From assembly GCA_027422505.1 (NCBI GenBank), contig JAPQWV010000018.1:14588001-14652000 (forward strand): a DNA stretch of 64,000 bases. The letters run 5' to 3'. Below the pieces are notes generated by a model. The model was not told the origin of the DNA. It ran no database searches and saw only the letters and a list, made by a program, of their open reading frames with translations. Shown piece after piece: positions 11,598 through 23,962 of this stretch (position 1 is its first letter; every line of letters starts with the position of its first letter). The translations under genes and the position numbers were made by a program. This DNA comes from Craterostigma plantagineum. Its lineage: Eukaryota > Streptophyta > Magnoliopsida > Lamiales > Linderniaceae.

Positions 11598-12176
11598 GTG
11601 ATGCTGCACACTACTACATCTGGTTATCAATGGCTGAAGGGTGTAGGAACTTTCTTTACCTTTAGTCGTGCTGTATGGAACCGCTATAATATCCCCAAGC
11701 ACGCCTTTGTCCTGTGGCTGATAGTACACAAACGCCTCCCGGCTGTGGATAGACTGTTGAGTTGGGGTCTGCCGGTGCTGAATTCTAGGTGCTGGCTATG
11801 TGGAGAAGAGGAGGAATCCATATCCCATTTATACTTGGAATGTTCTTTTAGCCAGGTGCTAGTTCAGAAAGTGAATACTTGGTTGAACCTGAGGATACAT
11901 ATTCAATCATATGCATCGCTATGTGATTGGTTACTCGAACTGGGAAAGAAGAAACCTACGCAACATGGTATTAGCATTGCCTGTTATACATCAATGTTGT
12001 ACCATATTTGGGCTGCGTGCAATAGGAGAGCACATGAAGGAGGTGTGCAGATTGAGGATCAACTGTTTCATCTGATCTCGAAGGAAATGCAAGGGCCAGT
12101 TAAGGCTGTTTGTCATCACCCAAAGACTGTATATTCTGATATTTTTCGCAGAGTGTGCATGTCTACTGGTTTTTAG
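11598..12176 (+). pseudogene. LINE reverse-transcriptase zinc-binding domain (zf-RVT)
   Basis: A 192-codon open stretch with the zf-RVT signature: FTFSRAVWNRYNIPKHAF, LWLIVHKRLPAVDRLLSWG, CWLCGEEEESISHLYLEC. This domain lies C-terminal to the reverse transcriptase in plant L1-like elements. The first residues are in a different frame from the homology to the left, so it is a fragment of a broken ORF2 and not a gene with its own start. Confidence 0.85.
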
Positions 12177-12278
12177 TTTGGGTTATAGTGTTGTGCTGGT
12201 TTGTAGTGCGAAGAGGTGTAATATTTGTCTCGGGAACGTGGTAAATGAAAATTCATTCTACCAAAAAATAAAAAATAA

Positions 12279-12292
12279 AAATAAACAAATGC
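12279..12292. repeat. Right target-site duplication of the LINE
   Basis: Exact copy of the 14-mer at 9555-9568, directly after the A-rich tail. Confidence 0.85.
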
Positions 12293-12593
12293 TGCTCATT
12301 TTTTTGGGGCTCGAGTTTGAGCAAAGTCAATGAAGTTCGAGCCGGAGATTTTTTATTAATTTAAAAATTCGGAAAGAAATTGAAATGACATTAGAAAATA
12401 AAATAGGAAAAGCTCATTTGTTGAGCTCAACTCAATTGTCACAAACTCGAATCGAACCCATTCAGCACGGAGAATTCATGGTAATAGCGGCGATCTCAAT
12501 TTGAGCTCATCTACGCGATTTCGCCAGCTACTGTGCACAGTCGACGAAGAACGGCGAGGGAAAGCAGCGACAAAGGTTGATTAGAAGAAAAAA

Positions 12594-15500
12594 ATGGTGT
12601 CCTACGTCAACGCTTTGATTTACGGAGTTGGGGGAATAGTAGTGGCTGGAATGGCGTTGCTCGTGGCTTTCCAGGAAAGGCTGGTGTACGTGCCGGTTTT
12701 GCCCGGGCTTACCAAATCCTATCCTATCACGCCGGCTCGCCTGAGGTTGATCTACGAGGACGTGTGGCTGACGTCATCTGATGGTGTTAAACTCCACGCG
12801 TGGTTCGTTAAATTGTTCCCAGACTGTCGAGGTAAGTTCAATTTTGTGGTTTCCCCCCTTTTGAGGCTTGATTGTTTATGTTTATGGTTTAGGGTTTTGT
12901 GCATGTTTGATTGAGAGGAGGGAGGATGTGATTGGGGATTTGAGTCGGTGATTTAGTTTAATTTATCAATCTTGCGTTCTTAAAATTAGAATTCTGTATT
13001 TAACTCAATGTTTTAAAAATCGTATTGCGCAGTGTGTCGCGTTTTAGTGCTGGTAGCGCGTATCGTAAATAGCGTAGCGCATTGCGTGAGTATTTCGAGC
13101 AAAACATTTATAATGCAAATATATGTATATATACGTGATCAGTCTAGAACCATAAAAGTAAACATATCAATTTTAAGTAGCCCCAATATGAAAGTAAGCA
13201 AAGCAAGTCTAAGAAACATTCAGATATTAATCGTTACAAATATTTCGAAGTCAACACATTGAAACAAACCGTTCAATCTAAAATTAATTGGTCTTTTCTT
13301 GTTCTTGGTCCAGTTCTTCCGATGATTCAAGCAAGGTATTTACAGATTTACCCCCTAAATTCAGTTTAATTATCTTATACTCCTTAATTTGAATAATATA
13401 ATGAATTTCCCAAATAGCGTGAGGATTATACGAAATAGCGTAAAAAGCGTAAAATATAGCGTATATAGCGTAAAACGCGTAAAATATAACGCATATAACG
13501 CACGCTTTTTGGGAAAAACGCGAAATTTATTACGCTACAATGCGTTTTATGAAAATTTTGCGCTATTTACGCGGCGAAGCGCGCTACAGTTGCGCTTTTT
13601 AAAACACTGATTTAACTTGAGCAAATCGATGAAATTTGAAGTTCTAACAGAGTGGTCTATTTCCTGTTTTGTAAATTATGTGCAGTAGCTATTGATGATT
13701 GATGTTGAAATCGACCGAGGAAATCTCTTCTAAATTGATAATGTATTAGACCACTACTCCTGCAATATTTCGTTATGATCTCCAAACATCTCTTGCTGAT
13801 TTGTAATAGATGGATGATACCTGCAGTGATTTTTTAGAACTAAACTTGATATTAGTTTGATGAAAACTGATGGTGTATATGATGAACTATTACTATCGTT
13901 TGACTCACTGTATTGGCTGGCGAGTGGCGCATGATACTGAAAAAAATTATATATATGTGAGTAGGGTTGAATCTGTGAAATCAAGATATAAGATTTATGG
14001 ATCTATGGAATTGGAAGATGCAGATGAATTTGAAAGATTATTTGATATGCTTTTATTTGGTCTCCATGTTGTCATTCTTCTTTGAATTATGGTTCGTATC
14101 TATGTGTGTGTATATATATATGTGTGTGTGTGTTTGGTTTATCGATCCTATATCGGACTTAAACTGCTGCACCTTGTGGCTGATTTGACAGGGCCAACTA
14201 TTCTTTTCTTCCAAGAAAATGCAGGAAGTATCCTTTTGTTGAAAATGTAGTTGTTGATACATTTGGAGTTTATCGTTTCATGGTCGCAAATTAATTTTTG
14301 AAGGCCTTTAATTAAGTACAGATATTGCCCATCGTCTTGACATGGTTAGGATTATGTTACAGAGATTGAATTGCAATATATTCATGCTTTCTTACAGAGG
14401 GTAAGCAATCGCATTTTCTTCTCTTCTTCTACTTCATTATCCTCCTTTTTTCGTTGCTTCTATAATATATATGTAAAACTTTCGGTACCGTAACAATTTA
14501 TCTTTAATGAACTACTTTTCATCCTCTACTCAGTTATGGAGCTAGTGATGGATCCCCTTCACAGCAGGGTATCACATGGGATGCTCAGGTTTGAATTCGG
14601 ACTGTGTTACTCTTGCACTGTGATTATCAACTTCTGATCAAGTGATTTTGTTCAGTGTACTTATGAAATACATCCTTTGTTCTGGGATAAGAACGAGGAA
14701 GATCAGCTACATCTGACCACTTTACTCCATATTCTGTTTCTCTTATTTTAGACTGCACTGGATCATTTAGTTCAGAGGACAGACATTGACGCATCAAGAA
14801 TTGTAGTTTTTGGTAGGTCACTTGGGGGAGCTGTTGGGGCTGTGCTTACTAAGAACAATCCAGACAAGGTAATCAATGAATTCCAGCTACTTTCTTGAAC
14901 TTAACTTGTTTTATGTTGACCTCGTGAAGCTATCCCATTTTGCTTCGACTTCATGGAATATTTTCACATAGTTTCTTGTCTTTGTTTTTGTCTTGCGAGC
15001 TTCCTTGAAGATCTTCGTAGATTTATGTACTCTGTTCATCTTTCTTTAGCTTCATTTCTGCCTTCTTTTGCTCCCTACTGTTATCTGCTGCTGCTATTGC
15101 AGGTGGCTGGACTAATATTGGAAAATACTTTCACATCCATCTTGGATATGGCCGGCATTCTTCTGCCCTTTTTGAAGTGGTTTATAGGCAAAAGCAGCGC
15201 AAAAGGTCCCAAAGTTCTCAACTTTGTAGTTCGTTCTCCGTGGAGCACCATTGATGTAGTCGGCGAGGTTAGCCCATGATTAAAATTTTACGTACTTCTG
15301 CTCCACTTACCTCCTCACCGAATTATTTCTTATGTGGCTTTCGATATGCATTAATTAGATCAAACAACCCATCCTCTTCCTCTCTGGGCTGCAAGATGAA
15401 ATGGTTCCCCCATCGCACATGGAACTGTTGTACGCAAAAGCTGCTTCCCATAATAAGCAATGCTTATTTGTGGAATTCCCCAATGGAATGCACATGGACA

Positions 15501-16366
15501 CATGGCTGTCTGGCGGTGATCGTTATTGGAGAACCATTCAAGAGTTTTTGGCGAAAACTGTTCCTGCCAAGGACAACAGTAACAACAACAGCAACAATAA
15601 TAATGTCTCCTCTGCAAAAGGTGAGTATGTCTTGGATTTCTTTCTCTAGCAAAGCTCTTATAAACCCGTCTCTACTCTGTATGCGGTCATATCTTTCTAG
15701 CAGAGATTAACTACTTTTTCCGTCTTGCAAGTTAGTGGGTGGGGTTGGTTTCCGTAGATTGCTTCAGTTTCGAAATCTAGTGTCGTCCTTAAATTGTAAC
15801 TCCCATGCCCTAAAAGTGCCGAGTAGGATTTATTCCAAAATAAGCAACTTTAACACCATGTAGGATTTATCCCTCAAATTATTTGGCATGTTGTGACCAA
15901 GTGTCGATCCGGCAAATTATTAGGTTTTCAATGCAACGTGTACTTAAATTGCTTCAGTTTTAAAGGTGTCCTTGACCCCCTAAGTTACGGGATGCAAATA
16001 GTATTTAACCCCTTTCTAGCTCTCGAAATCGATCACTTCCATAAATAATCTTTGTAGTGTGTGTGCGCAGAGGCGGAGCCAGAAAAGTAAATCAGTGGGG
16101 TCCAGTCTAATTGGACCCCACCCCCATTATTTTTCAGTATTTTCACTGGGGTCCCCTTAGTATAATTTTCTTTAATTTTAGTCCCTACTATTAAAAAATT
16201 TACCTTATATTATTATTAAAAAAATTTCCAGTGGGGTCCAGTGACCCCATTGGACCTCACGTGGCTCCGCCTATGTGTGTGTATATATACGTGTGCGTGT
16301 GTCGGATTTGAACCCAATTTGATAGTTAATAAATTACTTTCTTTGCTCATTCTCTCAGATATATGA
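12594..16366 (+). CDS. WAV2: WAV2/BEM46-type alpha/beta hydrolase, eight exons, intact
   Basis: Exons inferred from GT/AG sites and protein homology: 12594-12831, 14192-14227, 14322-14400, 14534-14588, 14752-14868, 15103-15267, 15359-15620, 16359-16366. They sum to 960 nt, a 319-residue protein plus TGA. The N-terminus (MVSYVNALIYGVGGIVVAGM) is a membrane anchor, followed by the family block ERLVYVPVLPGLTKSYPITP. The alpha/beta hydrolase core has the nucleophile elbow VFGRSLGGAVG (Ser), acid LSGLQDEMVPP (Asp) and histidine GMHMDTWLSGG (His). In Arabidopsis the WAV2 protein is a plasma-membrane/endomembrane protein that restrains root waving and bending; its substrate is unknown to me. The order and length fit the family. 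The last exon adds only two codons and a stop. The C-terminal tail has an Asn-rich microsatellite stretch. Intron 1 carries a hAT-type MITE, a LINE sits about 300 bp upstream, and a MITE lies in intron 7. Confidence 0.92.
13006..13609. mobile_element. hAT-type MITE in WAV2 intron 1 (604 bp)
   Basis: Flanked by the perfect 8-bp duplication ATTTAACT (12998-13005 and 13610-13617). Ends are inverted: CAATGTTTTAAAAATCG on the left, CAGTGTTTTAAAAAGCG read inward from the right. An 8-bp duplication with CA..TG ends indicates the hAT superfamily. Both flanks of the element are full of GCGTAAAA / TAGCG motifs; the middle is AT-rich and non-coding. Confidence 0.85.
16068..16275. mobile_element. Short MITE with GGCGGAGCC ends, copy 1
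   Basis: About 208 bp, starting CAGAGGCGGAGCCAG and ending TGGCTCCGCCTATG, so the ends are inverted. Internal GTGGGGTCCAGTCTAATTGG and CAGTGGGGTCCAGTGACCCC are shared with a second copy at 56405-56608. It lies in the last intron of the WAV2 gene. The flanks are GT repeats, so the target duplication is not decidable here. Confidence 0.75.
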
Positions 16367-16699
16367 TCAGCCGTGGTGATAAATCTGCTGAGGTGATGGA
16401 GCTTAAAGGCATATGATGTGTTTGGTACTCAAAAAGTTTTGCAGTGATTTTAGTGCCCTTCTTTGTGCTGTGTGTCTTGTGGGGTCACTCAAATCAACTC
16501 TCATTGCTGGCAACGAAAATATTTACTAGTTTTTTCTGATAATTTATTGCGTAAAACTGTGTATTTTGCTTCTGCCAACTTCAAATGGAAGAATCATGCG
16601 TGCCATGGGTACGTTTGTTCATCACTCATAGTTATGCATGCTCATGCAATATCTGTGAAAAACAGTAAAAGATCAAGATTTTCTTTCATCGGATTGAAT
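16367..16699 (+). other. Probable 3' UTR and flank of WAV2
   Basis: Non-coding sequence after the WAV2 stop codon. No clear polyadenylation signal was singled out. It ends at a SINE fragment. Confidence 0.4.
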
Positions 16700-16835
16700 T
16701 TGGAAAGTCTCAATGGGTTTGGGCCATGACTAGCGTTGTTAGGTGGGTTTGGACGTATCAATCTAAGGGGACGTCTCAATCTGGAGCGTGTGGCGGTTAG
16801 CCCATAGTCGGACTGTGTAGGGATACCTCGGGACC
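16700..16835 (+). mobile_element. SINE fragment, 5'-truncated
   Basis: The stretch ending GTGTGGCGGTTAGCCCATAG ... GGGATACCTCGGGACC is shared with the longer copy at 22003-22231, starting from the AAGTCYCCATGGG-like segment. The RNA polymerase III box region is missing here. The tail is a TA microsatellite. Confidence 0.7.
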
Positions 16836-16837
16836 AC

Positions 16838-16859
16838 ATATATATATACATATATATAT

Positions 16860-16890
<31 letters not shown>
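16838..16890. repeat. TA microsatellite
   Basis: Nearly pure TA dinucleotides following the SINE fragment. Confidence 0.85.
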
Positions 16891-16893
<3 letters not shown>

Positions 16894-17149
16894 CTACACT
16901 GTCTATCTTCTTTCTGGCTTTTTTTGTTAAATAGGATTACTTTTGTGTGAAATAAAAAAAAAGGGATTCTAGATTTTCTAATTAAAAAAAAGGGATTGGG
17001 TGTTTGAAAAAAAAATCGAAGTGTTTGATTATCATTTTGATCCGCTCGACTGAAATTTCATGTCGAAATGAGATTTTAATCAATGGGTTCGTGATTCTTA
17101 CATGTATTAACCCCAAATCTGGGTGAATTTTCGTGTTTTTGAGCTTGAA

Positions 17150-17390
17150 ATCGACGTTTTCGAGTAAAAAACGATTTATTCGAATATTTTATTCGAACTA
17201 TTCGAGTGCATTCGAATAGAAAAATAGCACTTATTCGAGTAAAAAAAAATTCGAATTAAAAATTCGAATTAATATTTTTCAATTCGAGTATTTTGTTACT
17301 CGAATTGATTAATTCGAATAAATTCGAATTTAAAAAAAATTATTCGAATTAATTCGAATTTTTTAATTACTCGAATAAATGCTACTTAAG
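17150..17390. repeat. TTCGAA-rich degenerate repeat zone
   Basis: About 240 bp built from ATTCGAAT, TTCGAGTA and AATTCGAATT variants. The sequence is self-complementary at short range because TTCGAA is a palindrome. No clean terminal repeats or target duplication were found. It lies between WAV2 and the convergent proline-rich gene. Confidence 0.6.
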
Positions 17391-17611
17391 TTGAGGTATT
17401 TCGGTAACTTTCGATCCGTTCCCTTTTGTTTAATAAAAATGGGAAACGTTCCCTTTTGTTAAAATAACCCCTTCTTTCTCACTCTCTTGCTACATCAGTC
17501 CAAAGCATAGACTTGCAATGCAACAAAAAAGATGCCCAAAAAATTGTCCTTCGATTACCTAATAGAGAGAATCACGTTAAAGATGTATATAGAATTGCAG
17601 GAGAAGATGGA

Positions 17612-19553
17612 TCAGTTCTTTTCAATTGGTTTTTTCCCCTTCATTGAATTCATCTTCTCAAGCCTCCACTCGTCTCTAAGCCTTGCGATAAAGGTGTCAG
17701 CTTTAACATTAACATCTGGGCTAGGGCAAGCTATGGAAGAGGTGGGCCCAACTGTTTCTGCACCGTCGGACTTCACCGACGCGCCGTCGTCGACGGATTC
17801 CAACTCCGGTGAGCTGCACCGTGAACTGTGTGCGCTGCTTCGTATGCGCACGAAATCGCTTTTAGCCACAAATTTCATTTCTGGCATTCTGAACGGTGGT
17901 GGGGACGGCGGCGGCGGAAGGGGTATTAATGGTGATGGAGGTGCGATTATTAGGGTTTCTTGGTAGTGGGTGTTTGGTTTCGTAGGTTTTGGTGGCTTGC
18001 GTGAACTGGGCTGTCGCCGCCGCGGCTCAATGGCCGGTGGAGGAGGAGGCGGTGGAGGTGAGGTTGTCTTGAAACGCCTGCTTTTTGTTTCGTTCTTGAA
18101 CAGGGAATCGAGAATCGACGACGGTGGTGGAGGTGGCGGCGGCGGCGGCGGAGTGGAGGATGATGGGTTTTGGAACCGCTTGCTTTTGCTTCCCGATTTG
18201 AATATGTTGGTGAAAATTGAATTAGGCAGCGGAGGCGGCGGTGGTGGTGGAGGTGCGGCGGAGGTGGTGGTGGAGATGGAGTGAATGCGTTTGCTTTTAC
18301 TGCTCTTTCTGAAAAGGTTCTGCAACATTTTAGTGGGCGGCGGAGGTGGTGGTGGAGAAGGGGGAGTTGCGATGGGCGTCGGCGGTGGTTGTGTTGAAGA
18401 AGAAGGTGGAGAATTTTCCGGCGTGGCAATTTCGTAAATATCTCTATTTCTTGATTTCTTCTTTCTCTTTTTTTGCCCTTTGTGGAAAGAACTCATCGCC
18501 GTCGTAATCTCTTTCTGTGCGCTTGCGCTTGCCCTTTCGCCATTCTTTCTCCGGCGAAGACTAACGCTTCCTTCCTCCACCTCCGCGACCGGCGGCGGCG
18601 GAGTTAATTGTGGTGGAGATACACTCTTCTCCTCATTCCTCTCTTTCCTCTCACTAAACCCATCGAAATCTTTCCGTTCCCTTTCAATGACGGATCGTCT
18701 CGGCCTCCTCCTAATGGTAGGCGGCGCCGGCGCCGGCGCAGGCGGTGGTGGTGCAGATATAGGCCGACTGCTCTCTTCAACAAGCTCATCAATATTTTTC
18801 TCTTCCCTTTCAATATTCTCCACACATGGGACGCTATGTACAGATCGTCTTGGCCTCCTTCTCAAACCAGACGCCGGCGGTGGAAGGGGTGGAGGTGCCG
18901 GCGCCGGAGACTCAGACGGCGGCGGCGGAGTGACTTCATATTTATCCACCGTAACTTCACTAATCCTCTCAGCTCCCTCAACAACCACCTCCTTAGAACC
19001 ACTCCTCGAAGGCAAGCTCTTGATAATCTCCGGCGGCGGAGATAACCATAAACATTCACATCGAAGTCATCAAAGTACTTCGCCGACCGGCGGTTTCCAC
19101 CGCCGTCCCACGGCGGTTGCAGCAGTCTCAGTTCAGGGTAAGAACTGCTGCTCCTCAACATCCCACCTGAAGTAACGATTCTATTATACTCATTCTGATC
19201 TGGGAAATCCAACCAATTCGTAGCAGATTGCCTGGGCCGGCTATTAATTTCCGACGACGGCGGAGACGGCAACGGCGACGGCGGCCGAACTTCGTCGTCG
19301 TTTCTCCTCGCCAAAACCCCGCAAAGAATAGCAAACAAAACGAGGGCAACATTGAGCGAATCCCAGCTTCTAGGTCTGGGAATTAGAGGGACTAAAAATA
19401 CAGAAACAGTAAAGTTATTGCTGAGATTGTTAAGATTAGGGCCGCCGGGCTGAGGATTGACGACAGAGGACCACGGCGGAAGTTTACGGCGGCGGTAGGT
19501 GGTTGGTGCCAGAAGGGTGGTGGCGGTGGTGGGTCGACGTCGATGGGTTCCAT
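17612..19553 (-). CDS. Proline-rich membrane protein, DUF761-type C-terminus, two apparent frameshifts
   Basis: Reads leftward from ATG 19553 to a stop at 17612; about 647 residues if two 1-nt deletions are allowed. Frame 1 (19553-19392) gives [15 protein letters not shown] and a hydrophobic helix ([20 protein letters not shown]). A missing base in the T run near 19393 moves to frame 2, with [19 protein letters not shown] (second membrane segment) and [14 protein letters not shown] second missing base near 19040 (YGYL / SPPPEI) moves to frame 3, open from there to 17612. The body has four Pro-runs alternating with Ser/Lys modules ([33 protein letters not shown]). The C-terminus [18 protein letters not shown] is the DUF761-like end seen in plant hydroxyproline-rich proteins of unknown role. 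Conserved reading on both sides of each break suggests either sequencing error or very recent loss. Function unknown. Confidence 0.75.
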
Positions 19554-21088
19554 TTTGATGGTGGGTGGGTTTTCTTTTTTTGAGAGGGATTGAGATTTTG
19601 TTTTCTTGGGTTTGGTCCAACCTATTAATAATGATGTAATGAAATGATGCATATGACAGGCGTGTAATGGTTTTGTCTATTATTATTTTATTTGTATCAT
19701 GAAATGACCATATGTTGAAATTTAATATTTGTACTTAGTTGCATTGCAAATTTCTTTGCTTGTAGATAGAGACTTACGTCACAATGGACCGGTGGAACTC
19801 GCATTTCCAAAAAAAAAAATTAATTGCTGGATTTCATTTGAAATATACTAAGCTTTGTAATAAGTGTGGAATTGGAAAGATTAGTGTTAGAAACCAGTGG
19901 TATATGTAGCTGATAATGAGATTCAGATTTCGATTGAGACTGAAATTAATCGGTGTGTGATGAATTTTCACGAGGTTAAAATTCGAAGTATGGATTAGTC
20001 CGCTAAAAGTTAATATTTCATAATAGATAATAAGGTACAAATTCGATTCAGACGGAATGTCGCCTTAGTGTGAAATATATACTGAATTTAGTTGAAGTGT
20101 GAGAATTCATCTTAAATTTAAATTCGACCCACAATGAATTCAGGCACAGTGCATAGTACCCTCTATATAAAGTATAAATAAATTAGTAATAAATAGATAA
20201 ATAAATAATAGAAGATGTACATGTAATTATTGCTTGGCAATTATCTCCAATTAAGTACTAATGTCCGTTTTGAAGTTGAAATGGTGACGATCAACGTTAG
20301 CTCTATGTTTAATAGCTTTAAAACGACGTAATTATTTTCTGCAACATTGCTGAACTTATGGGAATTATTTAAGGTTAGTCAAAGGATGTTTTGTTGTTAA
20401 ATGTAAACATATGGACATATAAATTTATGTGAAAGCCAAACTCGGTCTTGGGCAGCCTGGCGCCACTTGTTTTTAACTGTCCCCTAATTTCTTTAATAAT
20501 ATCTGTAAGTTTTATGTTTGTAATATTCGAATAAATAAACGAAATTATATTTCACAGTTGGAGAACGTATTATTATTGTTTGATGAAAAATTTCAACTGC
20601 CATTAGGTGAAAATTTAATAGCTTCTACGGCTATATGGCTCTTGAGAAAATTTAGACAAATAGACTTTTTATTTGTAGAAAGTAGTAGTGCAAACAATTT
20701 ATAGTGTAAAAATAAAATAAACTTAAGTTTAGAAAATATCGGTCACGACCAAGCTTGGGTAAATCTGAAATCCAATCGAGGATGTGATATATTTTTTGTT
20801 TATAAGTAGTAAAAATCCTTAATTAAGACAATTTATGACACTTGTACCTTGTAAGTATGGAGCATGGTAGGAATGATTGAAGCTGCTTTACTTTCTAAAA
20901 AACATGTACAAAAATGGATTAAAATAAATTTCAAGCACCAACCAAGGCACACCATTGCATCATTAACTTTGTCAAAAGCGAAGTACTTTTTCTTCTCACT
21001 TGCCAAAAATGATAGTATGTCTATACGTATATAAGTGCGTGAGTAAATATGGAGAGACCTTCATGTTTTGTTTAACAATGATGTGCTT

Positions 21089-21090
<2 letters not shown>
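19554..21090. other. Intergenic, upstream of the proline-rich gene
   Basis: AT-rich sequence with no gene recognised. The part nearest 19554 should hold the promoter of the leftward gene, but no element was singled out. Confidence 0.4.

Positions 21091-21152
<62 letters not shown>
21091..21152. repeat. CT microsatellite, about 31 units
   Basis: An uninterrupted (CT)n run of 62 bp, followed by a short TA run. Confidence 0.95.
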
Positions 21153-22231
<1,079 letters not shown>

Positions 22232-22429
22232 TCATTATGAAACCGACATATGGGGGGATTAAAGAAAATATTCACGATTTGGCATATTATTTACTTATAA
22301 TGCACATTAGGATCTTGTCAAACTACAATGGTTATAAGCCATGTTGAAACATGTTTTTAATCATCCTACCCTTTAGTTAATTTTAGATGTAAATGCATCG
22401 TAAGCAGTGTTATATATTATAGCATATGC

Positions 22430-23300
22430 TCTTAACACCCGTTAGATAATAATCTCTAGCAATCTAGTTTTGATAAACACAAAACTTTTGATTGTGTTAC
22501 TAACATAATTCGGAAAACGGATAACAAAAATGAACTCAGGATGAAAATCGGACAGGTCAACTCCTAGTCAACATGTTCGGACTGATTCGGTTGGTCGGTT
22601 GGTCAATCTCAGGATTGATACTGGTCCAAGACTGATCGGTTAGGACTGATACTGGTCTATCAGGACTGATTCGGTACTTGACTCAGGTCGGTGCCGAACT
22701 GGTCGGTTGGTGGCTGACTAGTTCTGGACTGGACTGGACTGGTCAACTCGGTTAGTTATTGTCAACTGCTGGGCTGATGTACAAGCCTTCTACTGCAGCA
22801 AGGGACAAGCAACTGAAGCTGACAACATTGGTCGCAGCAAGGGAGACGTAGGAGTATTGAGACTTCGAACTTTCATAAACAAATCGTGTGTCTCTTGCAT
22901 TACATTCATACATCTAGCAATGTTGCATTGTTGAAGCATTTTAAGTATTCGATAAAATGCTTCAACCAAAACCGTTTCGAACTTGCATAGTTTTAAGAGG
23001 ATTAAGTCGAGTATTTTCCACTTGGTTTAAAATCCAAGCTCGCTTAATCTCTATGTGCTTAAATATTTTCAAGAATAGAGTTATTACAAGTCAAGTATTT
23101 CTCGTACCAACAAAAAGAAAAAGAAATGGTTAATGATACAATCAACCACTGAATTATGACTGAATTATTCCATTGTATGGGATTCATATAGTTAAAGTAA
23201 CTAAGAACTTCGAGTTTTTAAAAATTTAAGTGTTTATTCACCCACTCTAAACACTAAAACGATCGTCACACACACTATCATTGGATGTGTAAACATCGCT
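22430..23300. other. Possible LTR-like sequence with GACTGATTCGGTT-type internal repeat
   Basis: Non-coding. Between about 22560 and 22760 a degenerate motif around GACTGATTCGGTTGGTCGG recurs in tandem-like fashion. The general look resembles a retroelement LTR, but no matching partner, primer site or target duplication was found, so the class is left open. Confidence 0.3.
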
Positions 23301-23475
23301 ATTTTAAAACTTAAACCAAATTACACAAGTACATGAATATATGATATAATTGGCCATGAACATTGAAAATATTCATAAATAAAATATAACCAATCTCCTC
23401 TAAAAAATGTATGGTGGTAAGCCTCATTTTTGATTGTTTCTTTTTCTAATGAGTGAAACTTGAAAAGAGATTTGA

Positions 23476-23962
23476 ATAGTGGTGTTCGAAAGTCGGTAAA
23501 CCAACAGAACCAAATCGTTACCGAAAGTTTGGTACATACCGAATAATGACTTTTGGGTTCGGTTCGGTATTCAACATTAAAGAATGTAAACCGAAATTTT
23601 TCAATTATTTCGGTTCGATACACCGGTTAACCGAAAAACCGATGTACCGAAATACATAAGATATATATATAAATATATATAACGTTAAGCCCAGTCCCAA
23701 TATTTACTTTTGCAGTAAAATCAACCTAATGTAACAAATTATAACCCTAAACGTAAGTCCAGTCCAATATTTATTTCTGTAAGGGCTTTTTTTTCAAATT
23801 TTCAGCCTTTTTATTTGTTTTTTATTTAGTTCGGTATTTCGGTAAATAACCGAAATTAACCGAAATACGGTTGTTACCAAACCGAATCGATTAACTTCGA
23901 TTCGGTTTTCGGTTTGAATTTTTGATAACCGAAAGTTTTCGTTACCGAAACTTCAGTTCGGT
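23476..23962. repeat. AACCGAA/TTCGGTT-rich element abutting Copia A
   Basis: Starts TAGTGGTGTTCGAAAGTCGG, a hAT-like terminus, and consists of dispersed AACCGAA and TTCGGTT motifs in both orientations. Its right edge is exactly where identity between Copia A and Copia B stops, after the shared ATATGCCTG. The opposite terminus is not clear. Confidence 0.5.

Larger units (their letters stand above)
9569..12278 (+). mobile_element. 5'-truncated LINE (non-LTR retrotransposon) with nested solo LTR
   Basis: The insertion is bounded by a perfect 14-bp duplication and ends in an A-rich tail (about 12262-12280). The left part (9569-9733) encodes the end of the reverse transcriptase region (KEFLWGRKW, LLSWDKVCWSKQWGGLN, WNEALAGKQIWDIT). 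Coding resumes at 11433 directly after the nested solo LTR and runs into the RVT zinc-binding region. It is truncated at the 5' end, as most genomic LINEs are. An in-frame TAG (WIK-stop-INVV) and at least two frame changes mark it as dead. The right boundary lies about 300 bp upstream of the WAV2 ATG, so the element landed in that gene's promoter region. Confidence 0.9.

Noticed and set aside
17970..19175. Long plus-strand open frames rich in glycine and serine
   Set aside because: They are complements of the proline-rich coding runs of the leftward gene (Pro codons read as Gly on the other strand) and show no domain.
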